Assembly: GCA_947039985.1 (NCBI GenBank)
Contig: CAMRAP010000102.1
Span: 1 to 6,243, forward strand
Origin: an uncultured Odoribacter sp.
GTDB taxonomy: Bacteria > Bacteroidota > Bacteroidia > Bacteroidales > Marinifilaceae
Direction of reading: 5' to 3'
DNA length: 6,243 nt
Shown here one piece after another: positions 1-6,243 of this stretch. The position numbers and the translations under genes are program-made. Each line of letters starts with the position of its first letter. The first letter of the stretch is position 1. The notes beneath the pieces are model-generated. The model was not told the DNA's origin. It searched no databases and saw only the letters and a program-made list of their open reading frames with translations.

Positions 1-76
1 CGTCATGCAGCACATAAGCTGGTGAAGGTAGTGTTGATACATCCCAATGATTCAGAATACTATCTTTATCTATCAT
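1..76 (-). CDS. nspC: Carboxynorspermidine decarboxylase, N-terminal fragment (runs off left edge)
   Basis: Only the first 25 codons are in the window. The ATG at 76-74 overlaps the TGA stop of the upstream dehydrogenase (75-73) as ATGA, and the frame stays open to the edge. The peptide starts MIDKDSILNHWD and continues with LPSPAYVLHD at residues 16-25. A motif of this type (P-S-P-x-Y-V-L) is typical of the N-terminus of NspC, a PLP-dependent, fold-III decarboxylase of the alanine racemase/LysA type. NspC removes CO2 from carboxyspermidine or carboxynorspermidine to give spermidine or norspermidine in the cytoplasm. Its position right after the carboxyspermidine dehydrogenase strongly supports the call and suggests translational coupling. 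The catalytic lysine and the rest of the enzyme lie outside the window, so integrity cannot be judged. The identification rests on a short stretch plus context. Confidence 0.82.
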   Translation of the reverse strand, partial: MIDKDSILNHWDVSTLPSPAYVLHD

Positions 77-1263
77 ACCTCTAAGTCGATATCAAATTTT
101 TCAATCCAAGGTAATCCTTGTTCTCCCAACTCTGCCAAAAATGGATCTGGATTCAATTGCTCTACATTGAATACTCCTGCACCTTTCCACAAACCTTTAA
201 CAAACATAGCAGCACCTAATGCAGCAGGAACACCTGTTGTATAACTAACAGCCTGCGTACCCGTCTCTTTGTAAGCTTCTGCATGATCACAATTATTATA
301 AATATAATAAGTTCGCTGCTTTCCGTCTTTTATCCCTTTGATTCTACAACCGATAGAAGTTTGTCCCTCATAGTTTTCACCCAATGATTTTGGATCTGGT
401 AGAACAGCTTTTAAAAACTGTAATGGAACAATCTTCATTCCATTGTACTCCACTTCGTCAATACGCGACATTCCAATATTTTGAATAACACGCAAATGAG
501 TCAAATACTCTTGACCGAAAGTCATCCAAAAACGAGCACGTTTAATGCTTGGAAAATGTTTTACCAAAGATTCCAATTCTTCATGGAAAAGCAGATAAGA
601 ATCGCGTTCTCCGATATTAGGATAAGTGATTTGTTGATGCACCGACAAGGGAGCAGTTTCCACCCATTCGCCATTTTCATAGTAACGACCTTTTTGAGTA
701 ATCTCACGAATATTAATCTCTGGATTAAAGTTTGTCGCAAATGCCATTCCATGATTTCCAGCATTACAATCAACGATATCTAACTCGTGAATTTCATCAA
801 AATGATGTTTTGCTGCATATGCGGTAAAAATAGCAGATACACCCGGATCAAAACCACAACCTAATATAGCCATCAACCCTTTTTCTTTAAATCGATCCTG
901 GTAAGCCCACTGCCAGCTATATTCAAAATGCGCCTCATCTTTAGGCTCATAATTTGCTGTATCTAGGTAGTTTACACCACATTCCAAACACGCATCCATA
1001 ATGGTTAGATCCTGATATGGCAACGCCACATTTATCACAATATATGGCTGAAATGCCTTCATTAATTCAACCAATTCAGGGACATTATCAGCATCAACCT
1101 GAGCTGTTTTAATACGATTACCTCCAACTGCCGCAGCAATTTCATCACATTTTGACTTTGTACGGCTAGCCAACATGATATCAGTAAAAACTTCATTATT
1201 TGCAACCTTATGTGCAACAACGGTACCAACACCTCCGGCACCAATAATTAAAACTCTAGACAT
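73..1263 (-). CDS. Carboxynorspermidine/carboxyspermidine dehydrogenase (saccharopine dehydrogenase family)
   Basis: This 396-residue cytoplasmic protein has a Rossmann fold at the N-terminus: VLIIGAGGVG at residues 4-13 is the NAD(P)H-binding glycine motif, and ASRTKSK at 32-38 follows beta-2, where the nucleotide ribose or phosphate sits. VINVALPYQD (76-85), CGVNYLDTANYEP (95-107) and LGCGFDPGVSAIF (134-146) are conserved motifs of the saccharopine dehydrogenase family. Automatic annotation may call it saccharopine dehydrogenase or Lys1, but the overlapping nspC start makes carboxyspermidine dehydrogenase (CASDH) the better name. In this pathway it reductively condenses aspartate-4-semialdehyde with putrescine (or diaminopropane) to carboxyspermidine (or carboxynorspermidine). 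Length is normal for the family and no lesion is seen. The start at 1263 is set by the Rossmann motif, which begins three residues in. A promoter lies just upstream. Substrate preference cannot be read from the sequence; spermidine production is the usual outcome in Bacteroides relatives. Confidence 0.9.
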   Translation of the reverse strand: MSRVLIIGAGGVGTVVAHKVANNEVFTDIMLASRTKSKCDEIAAAVGGNRIKTAQVDADNVPELVELMKAFQPYIVINVALPYQDLTIMDACLECGVNYLDTANYEPKDEAHFEYSWQWAYQDRFKEKGLMAILGCGFDPGVSAIFTAYAAKHHFDEIHELDIVDCNAGNHGMAFATNFNPEINIREITQKGRYYENGEWVETAPLSVHQQITYPNIGERDSYLLFHEELESLVKHFPSIKRARFWMTFGQEYLTHLRVIQNIGMSRIDEVEYNGMKIVPLQFLKAVLPDPKSLGENYEGQTSIGCRIKGIKDGKQRTYYIYNNCDHAEAYKETGTQAVSYTTGVPAALGAAMFVKGLWKGAGVFNVEQLNPDPFLAELGEQGLPWIEKFDIDLEV

Positions 1264-1295
1264 TACAATATTTTTAAAAGTTAAAACATAGGAAA

Positions 1296-1328
1296 CAAAG
1301 ATAGTGCTTTTTTTTGAAATCAGGGAAA
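1296..1328 (-). promoter_or_regulatory. Bacteroidota-type promoter for the carboxyspermidine dehydrogenase-nspC unit
   Basis: On the minus strand TATCTTTG (1303-1296) matches the Bacteroidota -7 consensus TAnnTTTG exactly. TTTC (1328-1325) lies 21 bases upstream and matches three of four bases of the -33 TTTG box. The start site would fall near 1290, giving a leader of roughly 27 bases. The -33 box sits inside the last codons of the upstream gene. No Shine-Dalgarno sequence is seen before the ATG, as is usual in this phylum. The position in a 56-base gap supports function, but no start site is measured. Confidence 0.6.
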
Positions 1329-2354
1329 TTGCACATTGATATATACAGGCAGATGATCACTAAATCCACCCATATAACGTGGCCCACTATAAGTACGAAG
1401 AGGTTTGAACCCAAAGTAGGTCTTATCCTCTTCCAGTAAAAAATCGGCATTATATATAGACATCCTGCGGTCGCATTTCATTCCATTTTGCCCACGAATC
1501 AAACTACCTGAAACAATGATATGATCAATCGTCTCCCAACGTCCTTTATATCTATAGCTCCCATAGCTTTTATTGAGTAAATAGTAACTGGTATTATACA
1601 ACTCACCGTGACGTATTTTCTTATCAGAACTTTGTGTTTTAAGCACTTTTTGTGCTGAGGTATTCGCTTTTCCATTAAAATCTCCCATAATCACAATATC
1701 AGCATATTTATTTACAGCAAAAATAGAATCCACTTTTTGTCGTAATACTGCTGCCACTGTTTCCCTCTTCCACTCACTCTGTTTTTCACCACCCCACATA
1801 GATGGAAAATGAGCAACAAAAAAATAAAGCGTATCTGTTCCAACAACAGTTTTTGCATAAAGAATATCGCGGGTGAATATTTTTGAAGCCTTGGGGAAAT
1901 TTACTCGTAAAAATTCTTGATGAACAAGCGTCATGATCTCTTTACGATATAATAAGGCAACATCTATTCCTCTTCTATCGGGAGAATCTTGATGAACAAT
2001 ACCATAATCTACCTCAGCCAAAGATGTTTTATGAATAAGATCTTCTAGCACTCTCCTATTCTCCACCTCTATCAATCCTACTACTAAAGGCCATTCACCA
2101 TCTCCTATTCGCTCAATTACTTGTGCTATCTTTTTGATTTTATCGACATAACGACTTCTAGTCCACCGCTTCATCCCCTCATAAGTATATTCTTCATCCC
2201 TAGTCAAGGAGTCGTCATAGGTATCAAATAAATTCTCTACATTATAACAGGCAATTTGCTGAAACTTGACATCCATTGTCTGAGTAGACTGTTGCGCACA
2301 AGACACAGCAGACCAAAGAAAAAACAGAGAAGAAACCAAACAACGAAACAGCAT
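1320..2354 (-). CDS. Exported endonuclease/exonuclease/phosphatase (EEP) family protein
   Basis: This is a 344-residue DNase I-like metal-dependent phosphodiesterase/phosphatase fold behind a signal peptide. Residues 1-20 have a hydrophobic core (LVSSLFFLWSAVSCA). AVSC around Cys19 could be a weak lipobox, or cleavage could follow the SCA of the same stretch by signal peptidase I, so lipoprotein status is open. The family motifs appear in order: CYNVENLF (36-43, Asn38), GLIEVEN (93-99, metal-binding Glu96), DRRGIDVALLY (126-136), AHFPS with His182, GDFN (224-227, Asp225/Asn227), TIDHI (276-280) and the terminal SDHLP (332-336, Asp333/His334). All expected catalytic positions are filled, so it is probably active. 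The substrate (nucleic acid, phospholipid, inositol phosphate or other phosphoester) cannot be told. It stands as a single gene between two promoter-bearing gaps, so neighbours give no functional hint. The start at 2354 gives a complete signal peptide. Confidence 0.87.
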   Translation of the reverse strand: MLFRCLVSSLFFLWSAVSCAQQSTQTMDVKFQQIACYNVENLFDTYDDSLTRDEEYTYEGMKRWTRSRYVDKIKKIAQVIERIGDGEWPLVVGLIEVENRRVLEDLIHKTSLAEVDYGIVHQDSPDRRGIDVALLYRKEIMTLVHQEFLRVNFPKASKIFTRDILYAKTVVGTDTLYFFVAHFPSMWGGEKQSEWKRETVAAVLRQKVDSIFAVNKYADIVIMGDFNGKANTSAQKVLKTQSSDKKIRHGELYNTSYYLLNKSYGSYRYKGRWETIDHIIVSGSLIRGQNGMKCDRRMSIYNADFLLEEDKTYFGFKPLRTYSGPRYMGGFSDHLPVYINVQFP

Positions 2355-2364
2355 AATAACAATA

Positions 2365-2381
2365 TTTATAAGCCTTATAAA
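2365..2381. repeat. 17-base AT-rich palindrome in the EEP-gene leader
   Basis: TTTATAAGCCTTATAAA is a perfect inverted repeat with 8-base arms around a single central C. It lies 11 bases before the ATG of the exported EEP gene and downstream of its predicted start site. One central base is too small for a hairpin loop unless the inner pairs open, so a protein-binding site is as plausible as an RNA structure. In such AT-rich DNA chance is also possible. Confidence 0.4.
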
Positions 2382-2408
2382 GTTATAACATTATACTGAC
2401 ATAACAAA

Positions 2409-2439
2409 CAAAAGTATTACACAAAATTACAAGTTGTAA
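2409..2439 (-). promoter_or_regulatory. Probable promoter of the EEP gene
   Basis: On the minus strand TACTTTTG (2416-2409) fits the Bacteroidota -7 consensus TAnnTTTG exactly. At the expected spacing (19 bases) only a poor -33 match is present, TTAC at 2439-2436, so the promoter may be weak or activator-dependent. Transcription would start near 2402, giving a leader of about 48 bases that includes the palindrome at 2365-2381. The element lies in the only sizeable gap of the window. Confidence 0.5.
2427..2439. repeat. 13-base palindrome: candidate operator or weak terminator
   Basis: TTACAAGTTGTAA has perfect 6-base arms around one base. On the minus strand it is followed by TTTT, so a transcript could form a short stem (TTACA/TGTAA, loop ACT) before a short U-run, 33 bases after the stop of the Trx-fold gene. 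That would be a very weak intrinsic terminator. It also covers the -33 to -20 zone of the EEP promoter, where a repressor or activator would bind. The sequence does not decide between these readings. Confidence 0.35.
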
Positions 2440-2471
2440 CCTTATTCTATGAGGTGATTTAGAACGTGATT

Positions 2472-3500
2472 TTAAAAGGTCTCTTTTGACCTCATCTTTA
2501 TATAGTCATTCCAATTCATATTCTTAAAGATATCATCTCCCATATACTCTAAAATCAGACTCCCTCTCCCTTTATCCAAATAATAAAAAAGATTCTCCAT
2601 GAGCTTTCCATTTTCATCGAAAAGATAGATAGCAGGCACTTTTAATATCTTATTGCTAAGTGCTACTGCTAATTGATGAATATTATTGTTTTGAGTACCA
2701 GAATTATGAAAAGTATGCGTCATAAAAGTAATGGTGTCTTGCGACTGTACATCTAAATTGAGGCAATAGTACTTCTCCTTTGCTTTCGCTGCAAAAAGAG
2801 AGTCTGTGAACACCAATTGCTTCATTATTTTGCTGGAATTACTCCACTTAGCATCCAGAAAAAGTAATATCTTCTTTTTCTTCTTCTCCTGTTTTTCGGC
2901 TAAATCTTGAAACGAAGTCCAATAGTCAACTGTATCCACCTTTTGTATGGTATCTGTAACAGTGAATACCTTCTCAAAATCTGCTAAAAAAGTATTTATA
3001 TTCGCTGTTTTCCACACATTTTCCACAAAGAAAACAAGAAATCCCTGCATCGTCACTGTCTTAATATACCCTGGAACGACCATATTAATTTTAGCTGTAT
3101 CATATACAAAAACAGTAGACGGATAAGATAATTTACCACCTAGCATTTCCACAGCCAAACTGCTGACAGATTTTCTTCCATTGGCCATTGGAGGATATAC
3201 TTTCCCTTTAAAAATAAGAGTATCAGTTGTCTCTGCATTGATTTTAATCGGGTAGAAGTTGTTATTGATAAATGAAATCACAATTGGGTTTGCATAGGTC
3301 GTTTTATCCATCTGTTTACACCAACCACACCAATCTGTATAAAAATCAAATAGATATGGCTTGGGGGCTATTTTATTTTGCTGCTCAGCTTCTTCAACAC
3401 TTAACCATTTTATCTCCTTATGCTGTGCATAAGCGGATAAACTACTCCATAAAAGTAAAGATATAAGAACTATTTTCATCTGTCTTCTTAAAAATATCAT
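2472..3500 (-). CDS. Exported thioredoxin-fold protein with a second, cysteine-less Trx-like domain
   Basis: This is a 342-residue periplasmic protein. A signal peptide covers residues 1-25, with cleavage likely after A-Y-A (23-25). Met8 is an alternative start that still gives a full signal. Domain 1 (about 30-175) is a thioredoxin fold of the DUF255/thioredoxin_7 kind: FDFYTDWCGWCKQM (51-64) carries the redox pair Cys58/Cys61, and YPSTVFVY (126-133) holds the cis-proline Pro127. A lysine-rich linker (203-210) leads to a second Trx-like segment (about 211-330). There LFLDAKWSNSSKIMKQ (213-228) lines up with the first active site but has Ser220 and Ser223 where the cysteines should be, and VPAIYLFDENG (288-298) matches the cis-proline strand. 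The second domain would be redox-dead and may serve in binding. The gene starts 8 bases after rseP and is the last of the operon. Expected role is thiol-disulfide exchange or protein folding in the envelope; the partner is unknown. Domain 1 is certain; the reading of domain 2 is inference. Confidence 0.85.
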   Translation of the reverse strand: MIFLRRQMKIVLISLLLWSSLSAYAQHKEIKWLSVEEAEQQNKIAPKPYLFDFYTDWCGWCKQMDKTTYANPIVISFINNNFYPIKINAETTDTLIFKGKVYPPMANGRKSVSSLAVEMLGGKLSYPSTVFVYDTAKINMVVPGYIKTVTMQGFLVFFVENVWKTANINTFLADFEKVFTVTDTIQKVDTVDYWTSFQDLAEKQEKKKKKILLFLDAKWSNSSKIMKQLVFTDSLFAAKAKEKYYCLNLDVQSQDTITFMTHTFHNSGTQNNNIHQLAVALSNKILKVPAIYLFDENGKLMENLFYYLDKGRGSLILEYMGDDIFKNMNWNDYIKMRSKETF

Positions 3501-3508
3501 ACAACTTT

Positions 3509-4855
3509 CTAGCCTAAAAATTTAATCACATCATTGACATTTGCCAAAATAAAAAGACCAAAAATAAATATCATTCCAGCAATCTGTGCATATTCCATAA
3601 ATTTCTCACTCGGTTTGCGACGTGTTATCACTTCATACAACAAAAATAACACATGACCACCATCAAGTGCAGGTATAGGCAATATATTTACCACAGCCAA
3701 CATTATAGAAATTAAAGCTGTTAAGTTCCAAAAACTAACCCAATTCCAAGCACTGGGGAAAATATTAGCAATGGATGCAAAACCTCCTATGGATTTAGCG
3801 GCTTGATCTCCTTGTGAAAAAAGTAGTTTTAATTGTTTTAAATAAGATCCAATCTGATTGATTCCCTCCTCAACACCAGCAGGAATGGCTTCCAATAAAG
3901 AGTATTCACGTGTTACGAATTCTAAATCTTGCGCTGGCAATTCGATAAAAACACCTAATAAACCATCACTTCCGACTGTGAAATCATAAGCCAAGGTATC
4001 AGTCCCACGCAAGACAGTTGCCTCTACACGCTTTCCTTTGTTACTTTGAACTAAGCTTGTAAATTCATCGTGATACTGAAAACTACTATCATTTATTGAC
4101 AATATTTTATCCCCTTTTCTAACTCCTCCATCAAAGGCTGGAGAATACTCTCCAAAATCCTTAATCACAATTCCATCCACAAAGATACGAGGACTCAATA
4201 ATAATTTCATACTGTAGCTACGAGATGATGTTTCTAGCAATTCAGGTATAAAGGTTTCAGGAATATCCAACGATACATTTTGCCCATTGCGTACAACTTG
4301 AATCGTTTTAGGAAGATTTAAAAGTATGTCAGGAACAATATCAAAAAAACGATCGACCTCTATATGGTCTAATGCAACCACTTTATCTCCATTCTGCATC
4401 CCCATATCGGTAAATATCGATTCACAAGTAACACCATTAGTTACGTTTTTTGCAGGTAAATAAGACTCTCCCCAAGTAAACAATATACCAATATAAATAA
4501 CAAATGCCAATAATACATTGACGGTCACCCCTCCTATCATAATCAATAACCTTTGCCAAGCTGGCTTCGATCTAAATTCCCAAGACTGTGCAGGCTGCAA
4601 CATTTGCTCCTTATCCATAGATTCGTCCATCATTCCAGCAATTTTCACATAACCACCCAAAGGCAACCAGCCTATTCCATACTCCGTTTCACCCTTCTTA
4701 AACTTAAATAAAGAGAACCAAGGATTGAAAAACATATAAAATTTCTCGACCCTCGTTTTAAACAACTTTGCAAAAAAGAAGTGTCCAAATTCATGGAAAA
4801 GAACTAAAATAGAAAGACTCAATAACAACTGAACGACTTTTATAAAAATATCCAT
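3509..4855 (-). CDS. rseP: RseP, site-2 intramembrane zinc metalloprotease
   Basis: This 448-residue inner-membrane protease of family M50 has the zinc motif HEFGH at residues 21-25 (His21, Glu22, His25) in the first membrane helix. The third zinc ligand is Asp398 in NILPIPALDGGH (390-401). Membrane segments are visible at about 7-29, 104-127, 377-400 and 423-445. Between helices two and three lie two periplasmic PDZ domains: a divergent one (about 135-200) and a clearer one (about 228-295, with GGVRKGDKILSIND at 243-256). This is the usual RseP architecture and length. Relatives cleave anti-sigma factors such as RseA within the membrane and clear signal-peptide remnants. No anti-sigma or sigma factor gene is in the window, so the substrate here is unknown. 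It follows dxr by 11 bases; adjacency of dxr and rseP is common in many bacteria. No lesion is seen. Confidence 0.96.
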   Translation of the reverse strand: MDIFIKVVQLLLSLSILVLFHEFGHFFFAKLFKTRVEKFYMFFNPWFSLFKFKKGETEYGIGWLPLGGYVKIAGMMDESMDKEQMLQPAQSWEFRSKPAWQRLLIMIGGVTVNVLLAFVIYIGILFTWGESYLPAKNVTNGVTCESIFTDMGMQNGDKVVALDHIEVDRFFDIVPDILLNLPKTIQVVRNGQNVSLDIPETFIPELLETSSRSYSMKLLLSPRIFVDGIVIKDFGEYSPAFDGGVRKGDKILSINDSSFQYHDEFTSLVQSNKGKRVEATVLRGTDTLAYDFTVGSDGLLGVFIELPAQDLEFVTREYSLLEAIPAGVEEGINQIGSYLKQLKLLFSQGDQAAKSIGGFASIANIFPSAWNWVSFWNLTALISIMLAVVNILPIPALDGGHVLFLLYEVITRRKPSEKFMEYAQIAGMIFIFGLFILANVNDVIKFLG

Positions 4856-4866
4856 ATCAACTAAAA

Positions 4867-6027
4867 TTAAAAATTAAAAACTGTGAGTTGCTCTCTGGCA
4901 ATCATTCTACTCATTTTGTCCGTTTCAATATAATCATCTATAGTTGGACAAGCAATAAAATCAATCTTTGCCATAGTTGATTCAATCAAATCAGACATGG
5001 CTGTAAAAGAACATTTTTCGTGCAAAAAAGCATCTACTGCGATTTCATTAGCAGCGTTCAAAACACAAGGAGTATTCCCGCCCTTATTCATCGCTTCATA
5101 GGCCAATACTAAATTACGAAAGGTCTTTATATCAGGCTCCTCAAAACTTAGATTTTGACAGATATTAAAGTCTACACGACCGAAATTAGCAGCAATACGC
5201 TCCGGAAAAGCAAGTGCATATTGGATGGGCAAACGCATATCAGGAACTCCCATTTGCGCCTTTATCGAACCATCAGTGAATTGAACCATAGAATGAATAA
5301 TAGATTGAGGATGCACCACAACATCTATTTGCTCTGGCTTCATTCCAAACAACCATTTTGCCTCTATCACCTCAAAACCCTTATTCATCATGGAAGCAGA
5401 GTCGATAGTCACCTTTGCACCCATAGTCCAATTGGGATGTTTTAGAGCCTCGGCTAAACTGACTGTTTCCAAGGCAGCTCTATCTTTTCCTCTAAAAGGA
5501 CCACCCGAAGCGGTGAGGATTAATTTCTCTATTTGGCTGTGTTTTTCACCAATCAAACATTGAAAAATGGCTGAATGTTCAGAATCCACTGGCAATATCG
5601 CCACTTTATGCTTTTCAACCAATTGAGTGATCAACTCCCCAGCAACCACCAAGGTTTCTTTATTTGCCAAAGCAATATTTTTCCCTGCTTTTATAGCCTC
5701 AACCGTTGGTATCAAACCACTATATCCCACCATAGCAGTCACTACCAAATCGATTTGAGGAAAGCAAACAACCTGAGCAATAGCATCTGCACCTGCATAC
5801 ACTTTTATATCTTCATGCTCCAAAGCATCTCTTAGCAAAGAATACTTTTCCTCATTGGCAATAACCACTGTATTGGGTTTAAATTTCAATGCCTGCTCAA
5901 TCAAGAGTTCGACATTGTTATTCGCCGTTAGTACCTCTACACAAAATCGATCTGAATTCTTTTCAATGACTTGTAAAGTCTGTGTTCCAATAGAGCCCGT
6001 AGACCCTAATATGGCAATATGTTTCAT
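4867..6027 (-). CDS. dxr: 1-deoxy-D-xylulose 5-phosphate reductoisomerase
   Basis: Dxr (IspC) rearranges and reduces 1-deoxy-D-xylulose 5-phosphate to 2-C-methyl-D-erythritol 4-phosphate with NADPH, the first committed step of the MEP isoprenoid pathway in the cytoplasm. The 386-residue protein has the NADPH motif ILGSTGSIG (6-14), ALANKETLVVAG (119-130), the metal ligands Asp148 and Glu150 in PVDSEHSAIFQ (146-156), TASGGPFRG (172-180), the flexible-loop segment HPNWTMG (197-203) with Trp200, and NKGFEVIEAKWLFG (215-228) with the third metal ligand Glu219. VVHPQSIIHSMVQF (237-250) and MGVPDMRLPIQYAL (259-272) are further signatures. All catalytic residues are in place and the length is normal. 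Its ATG directly abuts the TAG stop of the M23 peptidase gene, which suggests translational coupling. The fosmidomycin target site appears intact. Confidence 0.98.
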   Translation of the reverse strand: MKHIAILGSTGSIGTQTLQVIEKNSDRFCVEVLTANNNVELLIEQALKFKPNTVVIANEEKYSLLRDALEHEDIKVYAGADAIAQVVCFPQIDLVVTAMVGYSGLIPTVEAIKAGKNIALANKETLVVAGELITQLVEKHKVAILPVDSEHSAIFQCLIGEKHSQIEKLILTASGGPFRGKDRAALETVSLAEALKHPNWTMGAKVTIDSASMMNKGFEVIEAKWLFGMKPEQIDVVVHPQSIIHSMVQFTDGSIKAQMGVPDMRLPIQYALAFPERIAANFGRVDFNICQNLSFEEPDIKTFRNLVLAYEAMNKGGNTPCVLNAANEIAVDAFLHEKCSFTAMSDLIESTMAKIDFIACPTIDDYIETDKMSRMIAREQLTVFNF

Positions 6028-6243
6028 CTATTTAAACTTTATAAAATCTTCTGGATTAAGTGGATTACCAGCTCTCCATAATTCAAAATGTAAATGTGGT
6101 CCACTAGTTTCTTCACCCGTATTTCCCACACCTCCTATAACCTCTCCGCCACGAACATAATCCCCTTGTTTTTTCAACAATACAGAATTATGTTTATAAA
6201 CAGATAATAAATTATTACTATGTTGTACTTGAATCACATATCC
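6028..6243 (-). CDS. M23 family (LytM-type) metallopeptidase, C-terminal fragment (runs off right edge)
   Basis: The last 71 codons are present and the frame is open to the right edge. A GTG at 6237-6235 is an internal Val codon, not a start: the residues before it (Gly-Tyr) continue the typical GYVIQVQH strand of this domain. VYKHNS (15-20 of the fragment) holds the conserved catalytic His18, VRGGEVIGGVGNTG (30-43) is the standard glycine-rich beta segment, and GPHLHFELW (48-56) holds the HxH pair: His50 catalytic, His52 a zinc ligand. NPLNPEDFI is the usual domain end. The first zinc motif (HxxxD) and any signal peptide or coiled coil are outside the window. Family members cleave peptidoglycan peptide bridges, or act as division or elongation factors when degenerate. 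This one retains its visible catalytic residues. It is the upstream member of the dxr-rseP-Trx operon. Confidence 0.9.
   Translation of the reverse strand, partial: GYVIQVQHSNNLLSVYKHNSVLLKKQGDYVRGGEVIGGVGNTGEETSGPHLHFELWRAGNPLNPEDFIKFK

Noticed and set aside
1..84. Plus-strand frame open from the left edge to TAA at 82-84, as if a convergent gene ended here
   Set aside because: Its 27 residues show no recognisable family. The minus strand gives a start in perfect ATGA overlap with an NspC-like N-terminus, which explains the same bases better.
561..1244. Minus-strand frames at 561-773 and 1062-1244
   Set aside because: They lie in another frame inside the carboxyspermidine dehydrogenase gene, whose own frame is intact throughout, so they do not mark a frameshift.
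1272..1286. Inverted repeat TTTTAA-AAG-TTAAAA in the dehydrogenase leader
   Set aside because: It consists only of A and T in its arms, would form a very weak stem and is easily expected by chance here.
2454..2472. Direct repeat GTGATTT ... GTGATTT with 12-base period
   Set aside because: Seven bases repeated twice, partly inside the Trx gene stop codon, with no third copy. Too little to support a function.
3498..3500. Met8 as the true start of the Trx-fold protein
   Set aside because: Both starts give a full signal peptide. The upstream ATG leaves a tighter 8-base spacing to rseP and was kept, but Met8 cannot be excluded.
47..6160. Plus-strand reading frames of 60-101 codons (e.g. 47-244, 481-783, 3272-3466, 5155-5445, 5575-5835, 5855-6160)
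   Set aside because: All lie antisense to genes with clear family motifs, have no family signatures and are typical shadow frames.
6235..6237. GTG as a start of a small 69-residue protein
   Set aside because: The frame continues upstream to the edge with residues that fit the M23 domain, and a 69-residue start would cut the domain in half.

Overview
The window looks like chromosomal DNA from a Bacteroidota bacterium, most likely of the order Bacteroidales. It is A+T-rich. Two intergenic gaps carry the Bacteroidota -7 promoter consensus TAnnTTTG, recognisable Shine-Dalgarno sequences are lacking, and the set of neighbours (carboxyspermidine pathway, exported Trx-fold protein, RseP, Dxr) fits that group. 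The genus cannot be told from this sequence. All seven genes lie on the minus strand, so transcription runs from the right edge to the left edge. Both edge genes are truncated.

Right block (about 2472-6243) is a tightly packed operon. In transcription order it holds the C-terminal end of an M23 (LytM-type) peptidase, dxr (MEP isoprenoid pathway), rseP (site-2 intramembrane protease) and an exported thioredoxin-fold protein. Spacings are 0, 11 and 8 bases, so co-transcription is very likely. The common theme is the cell envelope: Dxr supplies precursors that include the undecaprenyl carrier, M23 enzymes trim peptidoglycan, RseP cleaves membrane proteins, and the Trx protein acts in the periplasm.

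Middle block (1320-2471) is a 117-base gap with a good -7 promoter element and two short palindromes. It is followed by an exported endonuclease/exonuclease/phosphatase-family protein with its catalytic motifs intact.

Left block (1-1319) starts from its own promoter. It encodes carboxy(nor)spermidine dehydrogenase and then, through a 4-base ATGA overlap, the first 25 codons of carboxynorspermidine decarboxylase (nspC). Together these two enzymes form the alternative spermidine route that does not use S-adenosylmethionine decarboxylase.

I saw no RNA genes, insertion sequences, CRISPR arrays, prophage signs or frameshifts. This is mostly ordinary core genome. The most unusual item is the Trx-fold protein, whose second thioredoxin-like domain appears to have serines in place of both active-site cysteines. 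I found no convincing undescribed system.
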